Assembly (NCBI RefSeq): GCF_022539665.2
Contig: NC_081337.1
Location: 2,580,679 to 2,644,678 of the forward strand
Reading direction: 5' to 3'
Length of the DNA: 64,000 nucleotides
Source: Daphnia carinata
Lineage: Eukaryota; Arthropoda; Branchiopoda; Diplostraca; Daphniidae
A program made the translations under genes and the position numbers. Positions 32,551 to 64,000 of this stretch are shown in pieces. The notes under the pieces are model-generated. The model had not been told where the DNA came from and ran no database searches. It was given only the letters and a program-made list of their open reading frames with translations. Each line of letters starts with the position of its first letter. The stretch's first letter is position 1.

Positions 32551-35500
32551 TCTTGTTGGTACCTTTTTTTTCTGTGTGTGTGTGTGTCTTGTTCCAAGTC
32601 AGAGCTCCGATGCGATGTGACTCATGGAATCCCAATGAGGATTTTATCGCCCTATATTGAAACAAAATAAACCATTAATGAGCATTTTTATCATCGCACG
32701 TAATGATACGCTGAGTTTACGTAGGAGGGGGGGGGGGGAGAATTGGATTTACGGCTAGAAGCCAACTGCTGGTATCGGAAGCGGAAATAATTGGATACAG
32801 TGTGAAGCCCGAATAAAATTCTTATATAATATTAACTGATCCGAAATCCCCCAACAAACACACCTTTTTCGCTCTCTCTCCCCCTGTCTGTCCCTCACTT
32901 CCTTATTTGGATCAACCAGTTTTTCGGGGAAAAATAAAGTTGAAGCGTGTTATCAAAAGGGCGGAGTTGTAGCACAGCTTTAAAAAAAAGAGAAATACGA
33001 TTTGCAAGGGGGGCCTAGCAAAGACTTATTTTGACGATGACACACACAGAGTATGGCAGTTTTGAATGACTTTGAATGTGCTGTCAAAATAGAGGGCACA
33101 CACGCACAACAATAACATTAAATCGATTCGATTGGGAGCTTCACCAAATAACAGGGGGGGTTCGCTGGGTGGGCGGATGCGTTGAAAAAAATTGACAGTT
33201 GCAACAATGTACCATGGACTCGTAGACTATAAATAAAGGTGGTATTCTTTCCTATTGTTGTATTGTGTAGAAATTTTAATCCCCTCCCTGAGTGGAAAAG
33301 GGGGGAAGATCCCCTCCACATTATCTACCAACGAAAACCATTCATTTTGTTTTTTCAATGATGATTTAGGATTTTTAAAAAAAAAATCTCTACGGCGCAA
33401 TTGAATCGTGCGCAACCAAAGCGTTCCAGAGTCTGGATCTGCCCAGCAATAATGCCTCCCCCACTTCAGAGCTGTTACAGTCGAGTTATTGAAATTCAAC
33501 AACAATTAACGTCGCCACATTCTCGACGTATAGTGTGTGTGTGTCCTTAATCGAACTCCGCCTGTTGGGTGTGGGTGCGCACGAACGCACCGGTCCAAAG
33601 AAAAATCAAAAGAGAGAAAAAAAAAAAGGCAGATAGAAACTAGTGGATAAACAAGTCGCAAAGGTTCATAGAACTTTTTTTTTCTCTCTTTTTTCTAACA
33701 TGGTTATGGAGGTGGGGTGATATTTTATGTCAGCACGTATCGGGTGAATTTTTCGAAGGGAATGAGAACCGGTTGAAAACAGAAAATGCAACGGGCGTTC
33801 GCCCTTCTCTGTTCGGGCAATTTGAGCCGGTCTCAAAATGCAAAAGCAGAGAACTTGGAAAAACAAAATCTTAAGGGAGAAAACAAGATGGACAAAAAAA
33901 TTCACGTGAATATATCAAAGAAGAAACTATAAAGACGACACACACACAAGCAGGAATGTATAGCCGTGCGTGATATGAGATATTCTCTAGACAGAATTTG
34001 CATTTGACCTTGCCGTTTTCTCTCTGCATAGCCTCTCAACTCCAGCTGCTTCCTCAATTCAAAAGAAAGTTCTCCTACCCAATCTCTCTCTTGTCTTTTG
34101 AATTTTCATCTCGTATGATGCCTGGACTGCATCCAAGACGAAAAAGACAAGGTCGTTCGTTTTTATTTTACCCGGTTATCGCTCTTTACGTGTACGCATA
34201 TTAAGATGTAATCGCAGAAATTTACAACCACCGGAGCAACAAGTTAGGGGTTTGTTTTCTTCTGGGAAGGAAAAAGATTTAAAAGAGGACAGTTTTAGTT
34301 TTCTACCCTTGGCCGTGGCAATCGTTTGCTGGTTGTTCGTGAGAGAGATTCAAGCAAAAAAAAAAAAAAAATGAGGGGCAGTAGCTCGTGCTCGAGACGT
34401 TTTTGAATTGAGATTTTTAAAATTACAAGAAAAAGAAACGAATAATTTTCGTTGACAATTTCTTAAAGGTTATCCTTTGTTTGTTTCATTCTCTGGGTCA
34501 CAAATTCAAAAACGAGCTCATTAACAAGCAACCAACAATAGTTACAGGTAAGTTTTAAATTAATATATCCCCCTCCTTTCGATCGTAAAACGACGACGAC
34601 TGTGAGAAAGGCCCCAACGCGAACAAATACCATAGAATTTGTTTCCAGGGAAAATAAATAAAAAAAAAAAGGGGGAAGTGTGATGGAAAAATAAAATACA
34701 CAAAAGGCTAGTGAGTAAGCTGACAAGGCCGTTTAGTTTGACGAAACAAATTTTGAAGAAGATATGACCTTCACCTGGAGACCTTTGCAGTCGACACGAA
34801 CCCACGTCTTTAGTACTAAACAGCATATGCGAAAAGAACATGGCCGAGATGATTGAAAAGGAAAAAGGAGGGAAACGAAAAAGAAAGGAAAAGGCAGAAA
34901 AATGCAACAACTTCAGGTAGTAAGTTGTCGTTGATTTATAGCCGTTACATTTACCTTTTTCCGTGTCTGGATACATTCAAGACGACTGAGAATTCCACAC
35001 CATCGATTGAAAAACGAAAGAGGGGCGGATCAACAACAAATTTTCACTGGGGGGCAAACGACAAAGGAGGTCTCCTTTTTGAGATTTACTCGTCGTTTTC
35101 AAATGTCATCCACTCCAAAACATAATTGGGTACTTGTCCTCTGTGTGTGTGGCGATTTCGAATGTTTGAGCACGTACCACGGCGATCGAAAACTGAACAC
35201 ATCCAACTCCCATAACCGTCAGGCAAAGACTGGCCCTTGTTCGCCACCGTCTGGCCGTACATACACAATGCAACGCTGTACAGGAGGAGCGGACGTGGTG
35301 GGGGAGGAGGCACTGGGTGGTGCAGGTATTCTATACAGAGAGAACACGAGGGAAAACGAGAGAAACAAAAGAAGAACCAACCACCATCACCACAGGGCTT
35401 TGAAAATGAAAATGAAGAAGAAACTTTTTTTTCGTTCTCGGTACACACACACACACACACGAATATATAAATCCTGTTGTAGTAGATCCTCTTTACACAC

Positions 35501-38500
35501 ATCAAGTGGAGGAATGTTTCGACTGCTTGCGGCCATGTTGAAGCAGCTACAAGTTCGCCAAGCTTTTCAAGTTTTTTTTTTTCGATTCTCTTGTGTTTTC
35601 CAGTTTTTGGAGACGAAGGCAAATCTTTTGTGATCCGTTTTCTTTTTGCTCTCTTCTTCTTTTGTTGTTGTTATCTTTTGCTCTCATTATATTCGCCGCG
35701 TTCTACTTCATTCAGGCCCTCTACAACAACAACAAACCCCCCTCCAAAAGTAGCAAATAAATACAGGAGCTGGAAGTGCAGAGTGAAAAACGGCGGCTCA
35801 CCTACTGCTATTGAACTGGAAACATTGACATGCCCTCCTTTTGAAGAGGCTTCAATCTTCATTGCACACGACATCAAGGAGAAACTAAAAGAGATTAGAA
35901 TTCGGAAGAAAGAAATCTGTGGCTTTGATTTCTTCATTAACTAAGCGGATGAGACGACTTGGCAAGTTTTCACCAAAAGCAGACGAAACAAAGGACAACC
36001 GTCTCGTTCGTGTCTGAAAACGCGTGGTCCATCAGTTTGTCATTGAATTTCTGAGATGGACACACATTCCACAGAGTTCATTTTGACCTGTCGCATTTCC
36101 ACTAAACATTCGCCTTTACGACTGACGCCATTTTTTTCCCCTTTCGGTTGGGGGTTGATTAGCATCTCAGATCTGTCTGTGGGAGATGATTGGATAGGCA
36201 GAACAAGTTCCCCTCTTTTTTTTTTTCTCAAACGGTAAATCACGACGTGGACGTGTCACGACATATCGAGTCGGCTATTTTACATATTGTGGTAATGATT
36301 GCCAAGATTACGTTCGTCGCCGACAGGTATACATTCCAGCCCCCTCATTTCGTACATTGCAATGAATCGATCAGTCGATTATTATTAACGTCTTTGTTGT
36401 CCCGTTTCTTTTTTTCTTTCTAGTTTTTTCGTGATGACCGTCGGCCACGCCAAACAAAAGAAAAAAAAAGTATTGCAATGATGTAAAAGACGTTCTCTTT
36501 TCAAATCTATAGAGACAATTGAAATGGACGTTGAACGGGAGTCGCCTATTGTTATGCTAAGCTACCAACTATTTCGGTACCACAAGGGTCGAAAACGGTT
36601 TTCTTGATGGTAGACGTCATCTTATGGACAGGATATACTCATTACATCACGTACGTAATGCGTGTAGAAAATCACCATTTGCTGGCCATTTTATACGTGG
36701 CCACAAAGAATCATGACGCTTCCCCCACCATTTTTTTATTTTGAAAAAGAAACAATTGAAAATCGACAGAGGGGAGAAACAAAAAATGCTTTCAAAGGTT
36801 GGGCGGTGGTGCAGTATAGGAATTTTTATCTGAATTTATGGTATATGGTTCCGGCGAAACCGCAACGTATTTTTTTTGTGTGTATCTAGGTTACAAGTGT
36901 TCTTTCTTTTTCGGCAAAGAGAATTGAACGAAATAATCACAACATATAGGCGGACGAGTGTGGTCCCACCCCCCTGCCTGTGCAGGTGTCGCACGTACTG
37001 GCTAGTTCATGGCTGTCCAAAGGCTTTTGCGTTCACGCCAGCGTGAATCCGGGCGTGGAAAACTCAAATAGACGAGGCGCAATACGTCTGCGTGTTTCTA
37101 CCACTAGTTTCGGTCAAATTGACCAAGGCCGAACACAACAATGAAAATGATCACGTCCGAAAATGAATTCCATGTGCGGTCGACGTTGGATAATAATGCG
37201 ACGGATTAATACGCAATGCTCAACGGAGCTTCAAAAGAAAAAAAATGAGTCTATTAAAAAAAACGTGTCCCTCCCCTCAAGTTTTACATTCGATTTCGTA
37301 TATTCTCATTATGAAATAATCAATCATCATACATACAACATCATGTACAAAATGTGTGTGTTTTTTTTTTTAACATTCCCATTTTCTTTTATAATTATTG
37401 GCGCAGAAACAAACAAAAGTAGGAGAAAAAAAAAGACACACTTCAGCAGTACAAAGAATTCCAGTTTCTTCACGTTCAGATTTACACCAAGGGGAAAGAA
37501 AATTGTCTGAATAATTAAAGTTTACGATGTTGCGGCTTTCCAAATCTCTCTTTCGCTCCTCTTATTGAAATCAACAACAAATGGGGGGAAAACTAAACGG
37601 AAAAGAGGCGTAGCAAAATAAAGAAATAAATTAAATGTTTTTTTTTCTCATTTTCTTCATTTGTGTAGATATGGATAATGCATATAACAATGGCGATGAT
37701 AAGTTGGAAAAAAATAAAGAACGGCTGACTTGACGATGATTTTCCCCCAAACTACTTGTCTTGCATCACTTGAAAGAATCACTATGTATAGTATCTATAT
37801 CCAGCTCAACGATTGAATGAAAAATAAAGGGGAGGAGGGGAAAACAGCCAAGTGAATCGAGAACTAAAATATTTTAAAATAGGGATGGAAATGTTTAGTA
37901 CCGTTTAGTTAGGCTTGAAAATCTGTTTGTATGGCTAATATTGTGCTCCATGTTGATCATTTCAGCGTGAGAAAAAGAAAGGGAAAGAATAATCAAAATA
38001 ACAGCAAAAAAAAAAAAAAAATGAAACAAAAACCTAATTTCCAGAAGGATAAAGAGAGCAGTAAGTAATTAAGAGCTGGGCACGAATTTTTTTTTTTTTT
38101 AGGAACCTTGGACAGAGAACAAACCTAACGAGAGAATTTTGAGTACGTGCATTGACCAAACCAAAATAGAAAGAAAAAAACCAAACGAAGTAAGAAAATG
38201 AAGTGATTCAACATACAGCGAATCATCAATCCTTCCCAAGGAAAGCATTAGAGAGTCGTGTATGAATAGAATGTGGTTGCCAACAAGCCCTTAATTACAT
38301 TTCTTCTTTCTAAACGGGATGATCTCATATCACACACACACATACAAAAAAAAAGAACATTAAAAGTAATCTGTCGTTTTTTTTTTGTGTGTGTGTATGT
38401 CTCGTTACGTGTGGCTTTGATTCTCTCTTTTTTTTTGTTGTGTGTGGAGTGGGCGTTTACGCAAAGTGGCACAGGGGAGAGTGTGGCCAACAGGCTCTTC

Positions 38501-39789
38501 TCTACAAATTGACACTTTAATCCAAGGATAAGGTGGTTGTTTTCCTTTTTTTTTGTCTTTGTTTTTTTTTTTTTTGTTAAAGAAAATATTTCTTCTCATG
38601 TGTTACTTAAAAAACCAGTGGACAGGGAGGGATTTGATCGGAAAGAAGGACACGGCGAAAGGAGAAACCCAATAAAAATGATAATAAACGTGTGTGTGTG
38701 TAGCAAAACAAGAATGAGATCGGATAGAGTTCCCTTCAGGATTATACGTGTCGTTTTTTGTCGAGGGCCATTCAAACCGTTTTGTAAAAATGAAGTTAAT
38801 TATAACAATAAAAAGAAGGGCGTGAAACAATTTGCTTGAGAAAAAAATATCATTCCCCTCCTCTCGATTTTTCTTTCAATTGGCGGTGGACACACGCAAA
38901 TCAATTCAAGGACTTTTCGAAATTGGCTGTTAATTTTTTTTTTTAAAGTTGTAGTTTTTGTCTCTTGATTTCTTGTTATATGATACAAGTAGAGTACACG
39001 TAGCATATAAAAAAAAAACGTAACGTAAAAAGAATTCGAATTTCAGGGGGCGCGCGAAGGGCATGGACTCAAAAACGTTTGTTTTTCACATTTTTAAAAC
39101 AAACAATTGCAATTATAGAAAAAGGAAACAAAAATAGAAAATAAGGAGAATAAAGCTACAAAATGATTCGATATCATAATTTACACTAATGTACATTGTT
39201 TTCTTCCCGCGGGATGGAGAGACGTGGTAAACGAGGATGAAGGGAATGATATTTCTCTCAGTTTCTTTCTCGGTGGTTCCCCTATTTCACAACAACAACA
39301 ACAACAACAACACAAACAACGAAACTGTATAGTATGTATATAATATATGCTGCCGTTTTCTGACATGAAACCGCATGCCGGTTCATACACGGTCCAGTTG
39401 ATGTAATCGATCACACAAGTACCAAGCAGCTCCGGTTGTTGTTGCACCGTCTTTCTGATCTCTCCCCCACCTCACCAAACAACACGTATTTCTTCTTCTT
39501 TTTTTCTTGCTAATACACAGACACACACGCACACACCAAGAGAGTAGACGAGGCAATGTCGGACGCTGGCGCACGAGATTTATCATGTTTTTTTTTTCTT
39601 CTTCTTTTCCTTTTTTTTTTCTCATTCCCCTGCTTTCCACCATCACGAAATGTTGTTGCATCCACGTCGGTGGTCTCACTTGTTTCTCTGCGCGTGTTTT
39701 CTTTTTTCCCCATCCCTTGTTTTTCGGAAACGGGTTGGCGTAACAGTAGTAATAGCGGATGCAAAATCAGCAGGAGCTCCGACAGGAAC
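32551..39789. other. 7.2-kb intergenic region without a recognisable gene
   Basis: It lies between the GPCR start (minus) and the Eph 3' end (minus). It should include the GPCR 5' region and the Eph 3'UTR. Short CA repeats occur at about 35444-35460, 38332-38343 and 39520-39536, and a CAA repeat at about 39293-39312. Open frames such as 35007-35633 are low in complexity and carry no domain. Confidence 0.5.
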
Positions 39790-59448
<19,659 letters not shown>

Positions 59449-60725
59449 TTTTTTCGCTTCTTTTTGTTTGTCTTGCACGAAACCACAAAACACACTGACA
59501 CACCGTAAAACGACGCACAAAAAAAAAGGAGATCGGCCCCGCTATTTCCGTTGAAATGTCATTGGTCTCACTTGAACGAGTCGTTGAAAACACACTCGAA
59601 GACGTCGTGTTCCGTCTAAGAAAGAAAAAAAGAAATTTATTATTAGCTTTTTGTACAACGATTTTTTTTTTATTTGCTGCTCGGTTGTAAATCTCAACTT
59701 CGACACGTTCTTTTTTTTTTATTATTTCCTTTTCAAAGAGAAATGACCGTGTGCCAGTGGAAGAAAAAAATGACAAGCTAATGGCCGCCACCGTGAAAGA
59801 CCGCAAGAACACACATGGTCACGGGTCATTTTCGCACCCCCTAATCAACGAGAAACTTAAAAAAAAAGATGGCCACCATTGATTTTTTCGTTAATCAAAA
59901 AAAGAAAACAATTTAACAATAAAACTTGAAATTCTGAGAAAAGAAAAAGTTTTTTTTTTTTAGTGAAACGAATCCATCAAAGACACGAGTTGTCTGACGT
60001 GGTTGCCAGGTAACAAAAAGGAACCTCCCGAAATGAATCATTTCTCAATTTTAGATTCACTGAATTTTTAATATCCAATTTCATTTCTTTTCCCCAGGAA
60101 ACGTTGTCCCGATTATAGAAAAAAAAGGAATTTTTTCCAACTAAAAAACAGTAGCCTCAAGAAAGAAATGAGGGGGGTAAAAATGGCCGCCATTTTCAAG
60201 TCCCCTCAAAAAAAAAATGAGGGGGGTGGAAAGCAAAAAAAAAAAAAAAAAAGATGGTGGAATGAAAATGTGGTGTTTGCAACCCAAACAATACGATACC
60301 TGGATTGTAGGGGAGGTGGGGTTTAAAAAGAGTTCTCTTGTCTGGAACGTGTGTGTCTCCAAGACACGAAACACACAAAAAAAATGCCACCAACACACAA
60401 AAAAAACGGATTTTTCTCGAATATTAAAATATAAATAATCCACGGATCTTTTTTCGAAGGTAAGGGAAGTTTCGTTCTTTTTTTTTTTTCACTGGGCGAA
60501 ATGAAACACGAGACACAAATCACGACACAACGAATCCATGAGTTGATCAACCAAAGAAAAAGCTGGAATTGAAACACACGAAAACAAAGTGGGGCGACAA
60601 GTCTCGTGATTTTTTCGTAAGCTTTTAATAAAGGGGGGGGGGAGGCCACCACGTTTCAAAAAAGGGGGGAAAAAATGTTTTGTTGTTGAAACGAGGAGGA
60701 AAGAAAAAAACGTGCGTGCTTTCAC
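59449..60725. other. Region upstream of the Eph start codon, no gene seen
   Basis: AT-rich with many homopolymers. It presumably contains Eph 5'UTR and intron sequence, but no boundary can be fixed. Confidence 0.4.
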
Positions 60726-60898
60726 CAGCACTACTCGGCGTCGACTGACTTGTCTTTGGCCGCTGTGGCCAAGTCTCGACATGCCAGAAGGGAGGCTTCC
60801 AAACACGCCTCGAGGGGAGGGGAGCATAAGGGCAATGAACGACAGCGCCACCGCTAGCGATTCACAGACATGGCCAGCAACAGCAGCCATTGTAAAAT
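60726..60898 (-). promoter_or_regulatory. CpG-containing block, candidate Eph 5' exon or promoter
   Basis: An island of balanced base composition in AT-rich surroundings, with a possible donor (GTGCTG|GTGAAAG) on the Eph strand 1.3 kb before the first coding exon. A minus-strand open frame starting MAAVAGHVCESLAVALSF crosses it but shows no homology I recognise. It could be a noncoding 5' exon. Confidence 0.25.
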
Positions 60899-62648
60899 AT
60901 TTTTTCTTTTCTTTTTCTGACCCGCAAGGCAAAAGTTTTTTTTCTCTCTTTCTTCTGTCCTTTCTTACCTTTTTTTTTTTCCTTCTTCTTCTTTTCTGGC
61001 AAAGAATGTGTAAAAAAAGAAGAAAGTCTATGTGGAGGTTCAAGAAAAAAAAAAAATCTATATGCCCCATCTGGAACATCCTTGGAAGGCCTGTTCTCTT
61101 GCCTAAAAGAAAAAAAACAACAACACATCACCGCACAATGGCGCTAGCGGGCAATCACAAAGAATAAATATCACGACGACGGTATAAAAATAAACAGTTT
61201 TCAGTTCGATGACACACGTTTTTGTGTGTTTTATTTCTTTGAAAACGTTCTTTTTTATTTGGTCGATGCAAACATTGGAATTTTGTTGTTGTTGGTCGGT
61301 GAGAAATGGCAAGTTGAACAACCGAAAAGACAGTTGTAATGGCAACGTGATCGATATTGAAGTATGTCGATTGCGTGCCAACATTAGAAATTCCCGTACG
61401 AAAAATCGGTCGCATTTTAATGAAATCAAAACTGTTTTCTTGTTCAATGTTTAGCCCCAATCGGACCAAAAACACGTTTTGGGCCGTTCCTCCCCGAATC
61501 GATTGATCTCGTATACCAAAATGAGAAACACAAAGTCTGTCAACATCCCCTTTTTGAAAGAGAAAACAAGAAAACGATACGCACCTGGACCTTGTTTATA
61601 GGGCGGACCTTGTTCCAGAAATTGTTTTATCTCTTCTTCTTTTTGTTTTTTTTTTTATGAAAACGCAAATTGTTGGCGTAGAAGACGCGGTGCCACATTT
61701 CCCAATGTTCCCTGAAGAGCAATGGCCACAGTTTTTTCTAGCTGATGCATTTCGTAGTGAGAGGCCTAGATTTCAAAGAGACAAAAAAGAAAAATGTGAA
61801 TCGTATTGAAAAGATCGACAAGACACGGACAAAAGAGAGGCTGATAAGTCAATCATAATGAACAAGAGGCAAAAAGAGTCGAGTCGTCTGATATCATGTA
61901 AGAAATATTTTTTTCGGTGAGACACGACGTGCCTACGTGTCATCAAGCGTTCAGTGTTCCTTACCTCAGCGATCTTTTTCAGCTATTCAAAAAAAAAAAA
62001 AAAATAGATCCCGATTTCTTTCGGGCCTCTTCAATGTTCTCATTCACACTCGATATCTCTCTGCGTCTACGCATCGAGATATACGTCCCTTTGCCGCAGA
62101 GCTTCATTATGTCGGCGGCAGTTTCTAGATGTATCATCCCCCCCCCTTTTTTTTTTATTATATATCCGTCCTTCCTGTATTCAAATATATAAAAAGAAAG
62201 CAGCCGGAGAAAATCAAGAGAGGACTTTTATTTTTTATAGTGGAGGAAAGAATAAAAGATTCGAGTCTACTCAGCTGCCTGTGTGACTGAACGCAATAGC
62301 AGCAAGAAACTTTTGAAGTTGTCTAGGCCTACGCGCCACTTGTGTGCAATCAAGGCTCAGCACAGCAAATATGAGGCCTTTTTTTTTTTTTCAAGCTCAG
62401 CTCGAATATCAAAGGCAGTTTGCAAACTAGAAAATTCACTTTTTTTTTTTTCAAACAAAATGAAAAATGTCTGTTTCATCTGAATTCTTGTGTGTACGAC
62501 CCACACGCTTTAACAGCTTTCCTTTTATGATGTCCGTTAGTCCGTGTAGAACGAAAAAAAAAGGCCTACGTCGAATAGATCGACCAGTGTGCATCTATAA
62601 AAAGAAGAGTGCCACCCCATGAAAATCTGCAGGGCGCATTGATCTCTA
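60899..62648. other. No gene recognised
   Basis: Homopolymer-rich sequence. One CAATGGCGCTAGCGG motif occurs near 61136. Nothing else is supported. Confidence 0.4.
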
Positions 62649-63189
62649 TTAAGACTCGGGTTCCATTTGCCGATAAGGGATGCCGTTCTCGGTAGTCGAT
62701 CGATAACAGCCCCCTAGACCTACATTGAGTGAGGGATATTTCTTTTTAATTCGGCATGTCGGTGCGGCTACCCTTTCAACATTCGCTAGACTACACGGTG
62801 GGAAATTAAAGGTGCAATTTTCAACAGCCGATTGAGAATGTCGCAAATGGCTTTGTTGATCAGGGCCTAAACAGGCCGAGTATGAAGTTTCTCTAGAATT
62901 TTGAAGACCGGAAATCCTGATTATGCCGACAGACTCTTTCAAAGAAAAAACAAGTTAATTGAATTTAGTTTCCTGTCTCAAATGAAATGGAGAGACAATA
63001 AAATCTTATGATACCATTATTATATACAGCAATTTGAAAAAGGGGGGAGGGAATCTGAATTTCACGGTGGCATCTGAAATGAGTAAAATAAAATGCCCTA
63101 ACTCGCCCCCCACCTGAAATTGAAGAAGATGTCGTCAAAAAATTCTCTTCTACTTTGTCGTGTATATTGGTCGGAGAGGGATCACACAA
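62649..63189 (-). CDS. Weak candidate: 3' part of an unknown two-exon ORF
   Basis: Minus-strand frame CDPSPTNIHDKVEENF (about 63115-63189) ends at a donor, TTTCAG|GTGGGG. It can be joined in phase 1 to 62649-62940 after a strong acceptor (TTTTTTCTTTGAAAG). The second exon has ordinary protein composition (CTFNFPPCSLANVERVAAPTC, then a stop after RQMEPES). No ATG is found for the first exon and no family is recognised, so this may be a chance pairing. Confidence 0.22.
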
Positions 63190-64000
63190 ATGTCGCCGCT
63201 GCCATCAACCTCTTTCTTTTTAAAAAAAAAAAAAAAAAAAAGGAGACCCAATAAAGTCATAAACTTGTTACTGGTCGATGGACACACGGCATTTTCCTTT
63301 TTGTCTGGTTAGCTTGTGTATACACACAGAGTGCACATAGTTGTATTTATTATTTACGATGCCCTCTCTTCTTCTGTTTAAAAAAAAAATAATAATAAAA
63401 ACAAGATGAAGCAAGGACGACCGTCACGACAGTCGGAGAAAACACCTCAACTGTTCAAAGGCGGGTCAACATCTCAGACTTTAGAGTTGACTTGGAAAAT
63501 GCATTTTTATGACCTATTTTTTTCCTTCTTAAAATGTAAAAATGGACCTCTGGCATTGGTCGTACTCGATGGCCTTTTTTTTTTCTTCTTCTTGGCTTTA
63601 TTACATCTGGCATTAGAATAATAATAGTAATTCATTTTCTCCTTACTGGATTGACGCAATTTTTGTGCTCCCATTTTCCTTTTTGAAATTTTTTTCCCAA
63701 AAACAAAATTCGTTTTCTGCTCCAAAATGATCGATGACTTTATTTGGCTATAAATAATGGCAACAGCTTCTCTTTGTTATTTGTTTTGTTTCAGTTTTAA
63801 TTATTCAAAAGAAAATGGGTCCGTCTGTGAATTCAAATGCCTGACATAAATAAACAAATACACGAAGAGAAAAAAAAACTCCACATTCTTCCTGATGGAT
63901 GATGTGACCATATATGGCATCACCAACAACGGAAAGAAAAAAAAATAAGGGGGGGGGGATTCATGTATCGCCAGACTCCCACTTTAATATTTTTTTTTTC
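63190..64000. other. No gene recognised at the right edge
   Basis: AT-rich with A/T runs (for example about 63222-63240). The open frames are low-complexity. Confidence 0.4.

Noticed and set aside
35007-35633. A 208-codon open frame in the intergenic region
   Set aside because: Low complexity, overlapping open frames on the other strand, and no domain or splice support.
60489-61079. 196-codon minus-strand frame as an extra Eph N-terminal exon
   Set aside because: The signal-peptide exon at 59337-59448 already gives a complete start. This frame is largely homopolymer-derived outside 60726-60898.

Overview
The window is nuclear DNA from an animal. The genes are multi-exon, most introns are 60-80 bp with GT-AG ends, intergenic DNA is full of poly-A/poly-T runs, and the recognisable proteins are metazoan: an Eph receptor, a class A GPCR, ZCRB1, TMEM177 and EEF1AKMT4. 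Compact introns and arthropod-like proteins suggest an arthropod, most likely a branchiopod crustacean such as Daphnia. That placement is inference; nothing here proves the species. There are no bacterial-style operons, rRNA genes or CRISPR arrays.

Bases 1-9,650 are a repeat-dominated, decayed region. It opens with a broken Vasa-type DEAD-box helicase (minus strand). Next come a truncated transposon copy (934-2162) and a 5.1-kb element (2179-7290) that is one giant inverted repeat: two arms of about 2.4 kb around a spacer of about 0.27 kb. Each arm carries the same four-exon coiled-coil gene, a convergent unknown ORF and a cluster of RNA hairpins, and tRNA-like sequence sits at the inner ends. 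A 0.72-kb foldback MITE (7884-8604) has the same terminal motif and is probably a non-autonomous relative. A small MITE and an eroded coding remnant follow.

Bases 9,697-18,736 are gene-dense. They hold ZCRB1 (minus), a secreted GPI-anchored cysteine-rich protein of unknown function (plus, six exons), TMEM177 (minus) and EEF1AKMT4 (plus). The last two diverge from a shared region of about 425 bp. TMEM177 has an apparent one-base homopolymer frameshift.

Bases 18,737-32,550 hold one minus-strand GPCR gene. TM1-TM6 lie in a single exon and TM7 lies more than 10 kb away, followed by a very long low-complexity cytoplasmic tail. Bases 32,551-39,789 show no gene.

Bases 39,790-59,448 hold a complete Eph receptor tyrosine kinase gene (minus). 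Every exon boundary listed was checked for reading-frame phase. The gene shows an in-frame 18-nt microexon, a 51-nt juxtamembrane cassette and two alternative last exons, one with and one without the SAM domain. The remaining 4.5 kb upstream contains only weak candidates. Apart from the divergent TMEM177/EEF1AKMT4 pair, the genes look like unrelated neighbours rather than a pathway cluster.
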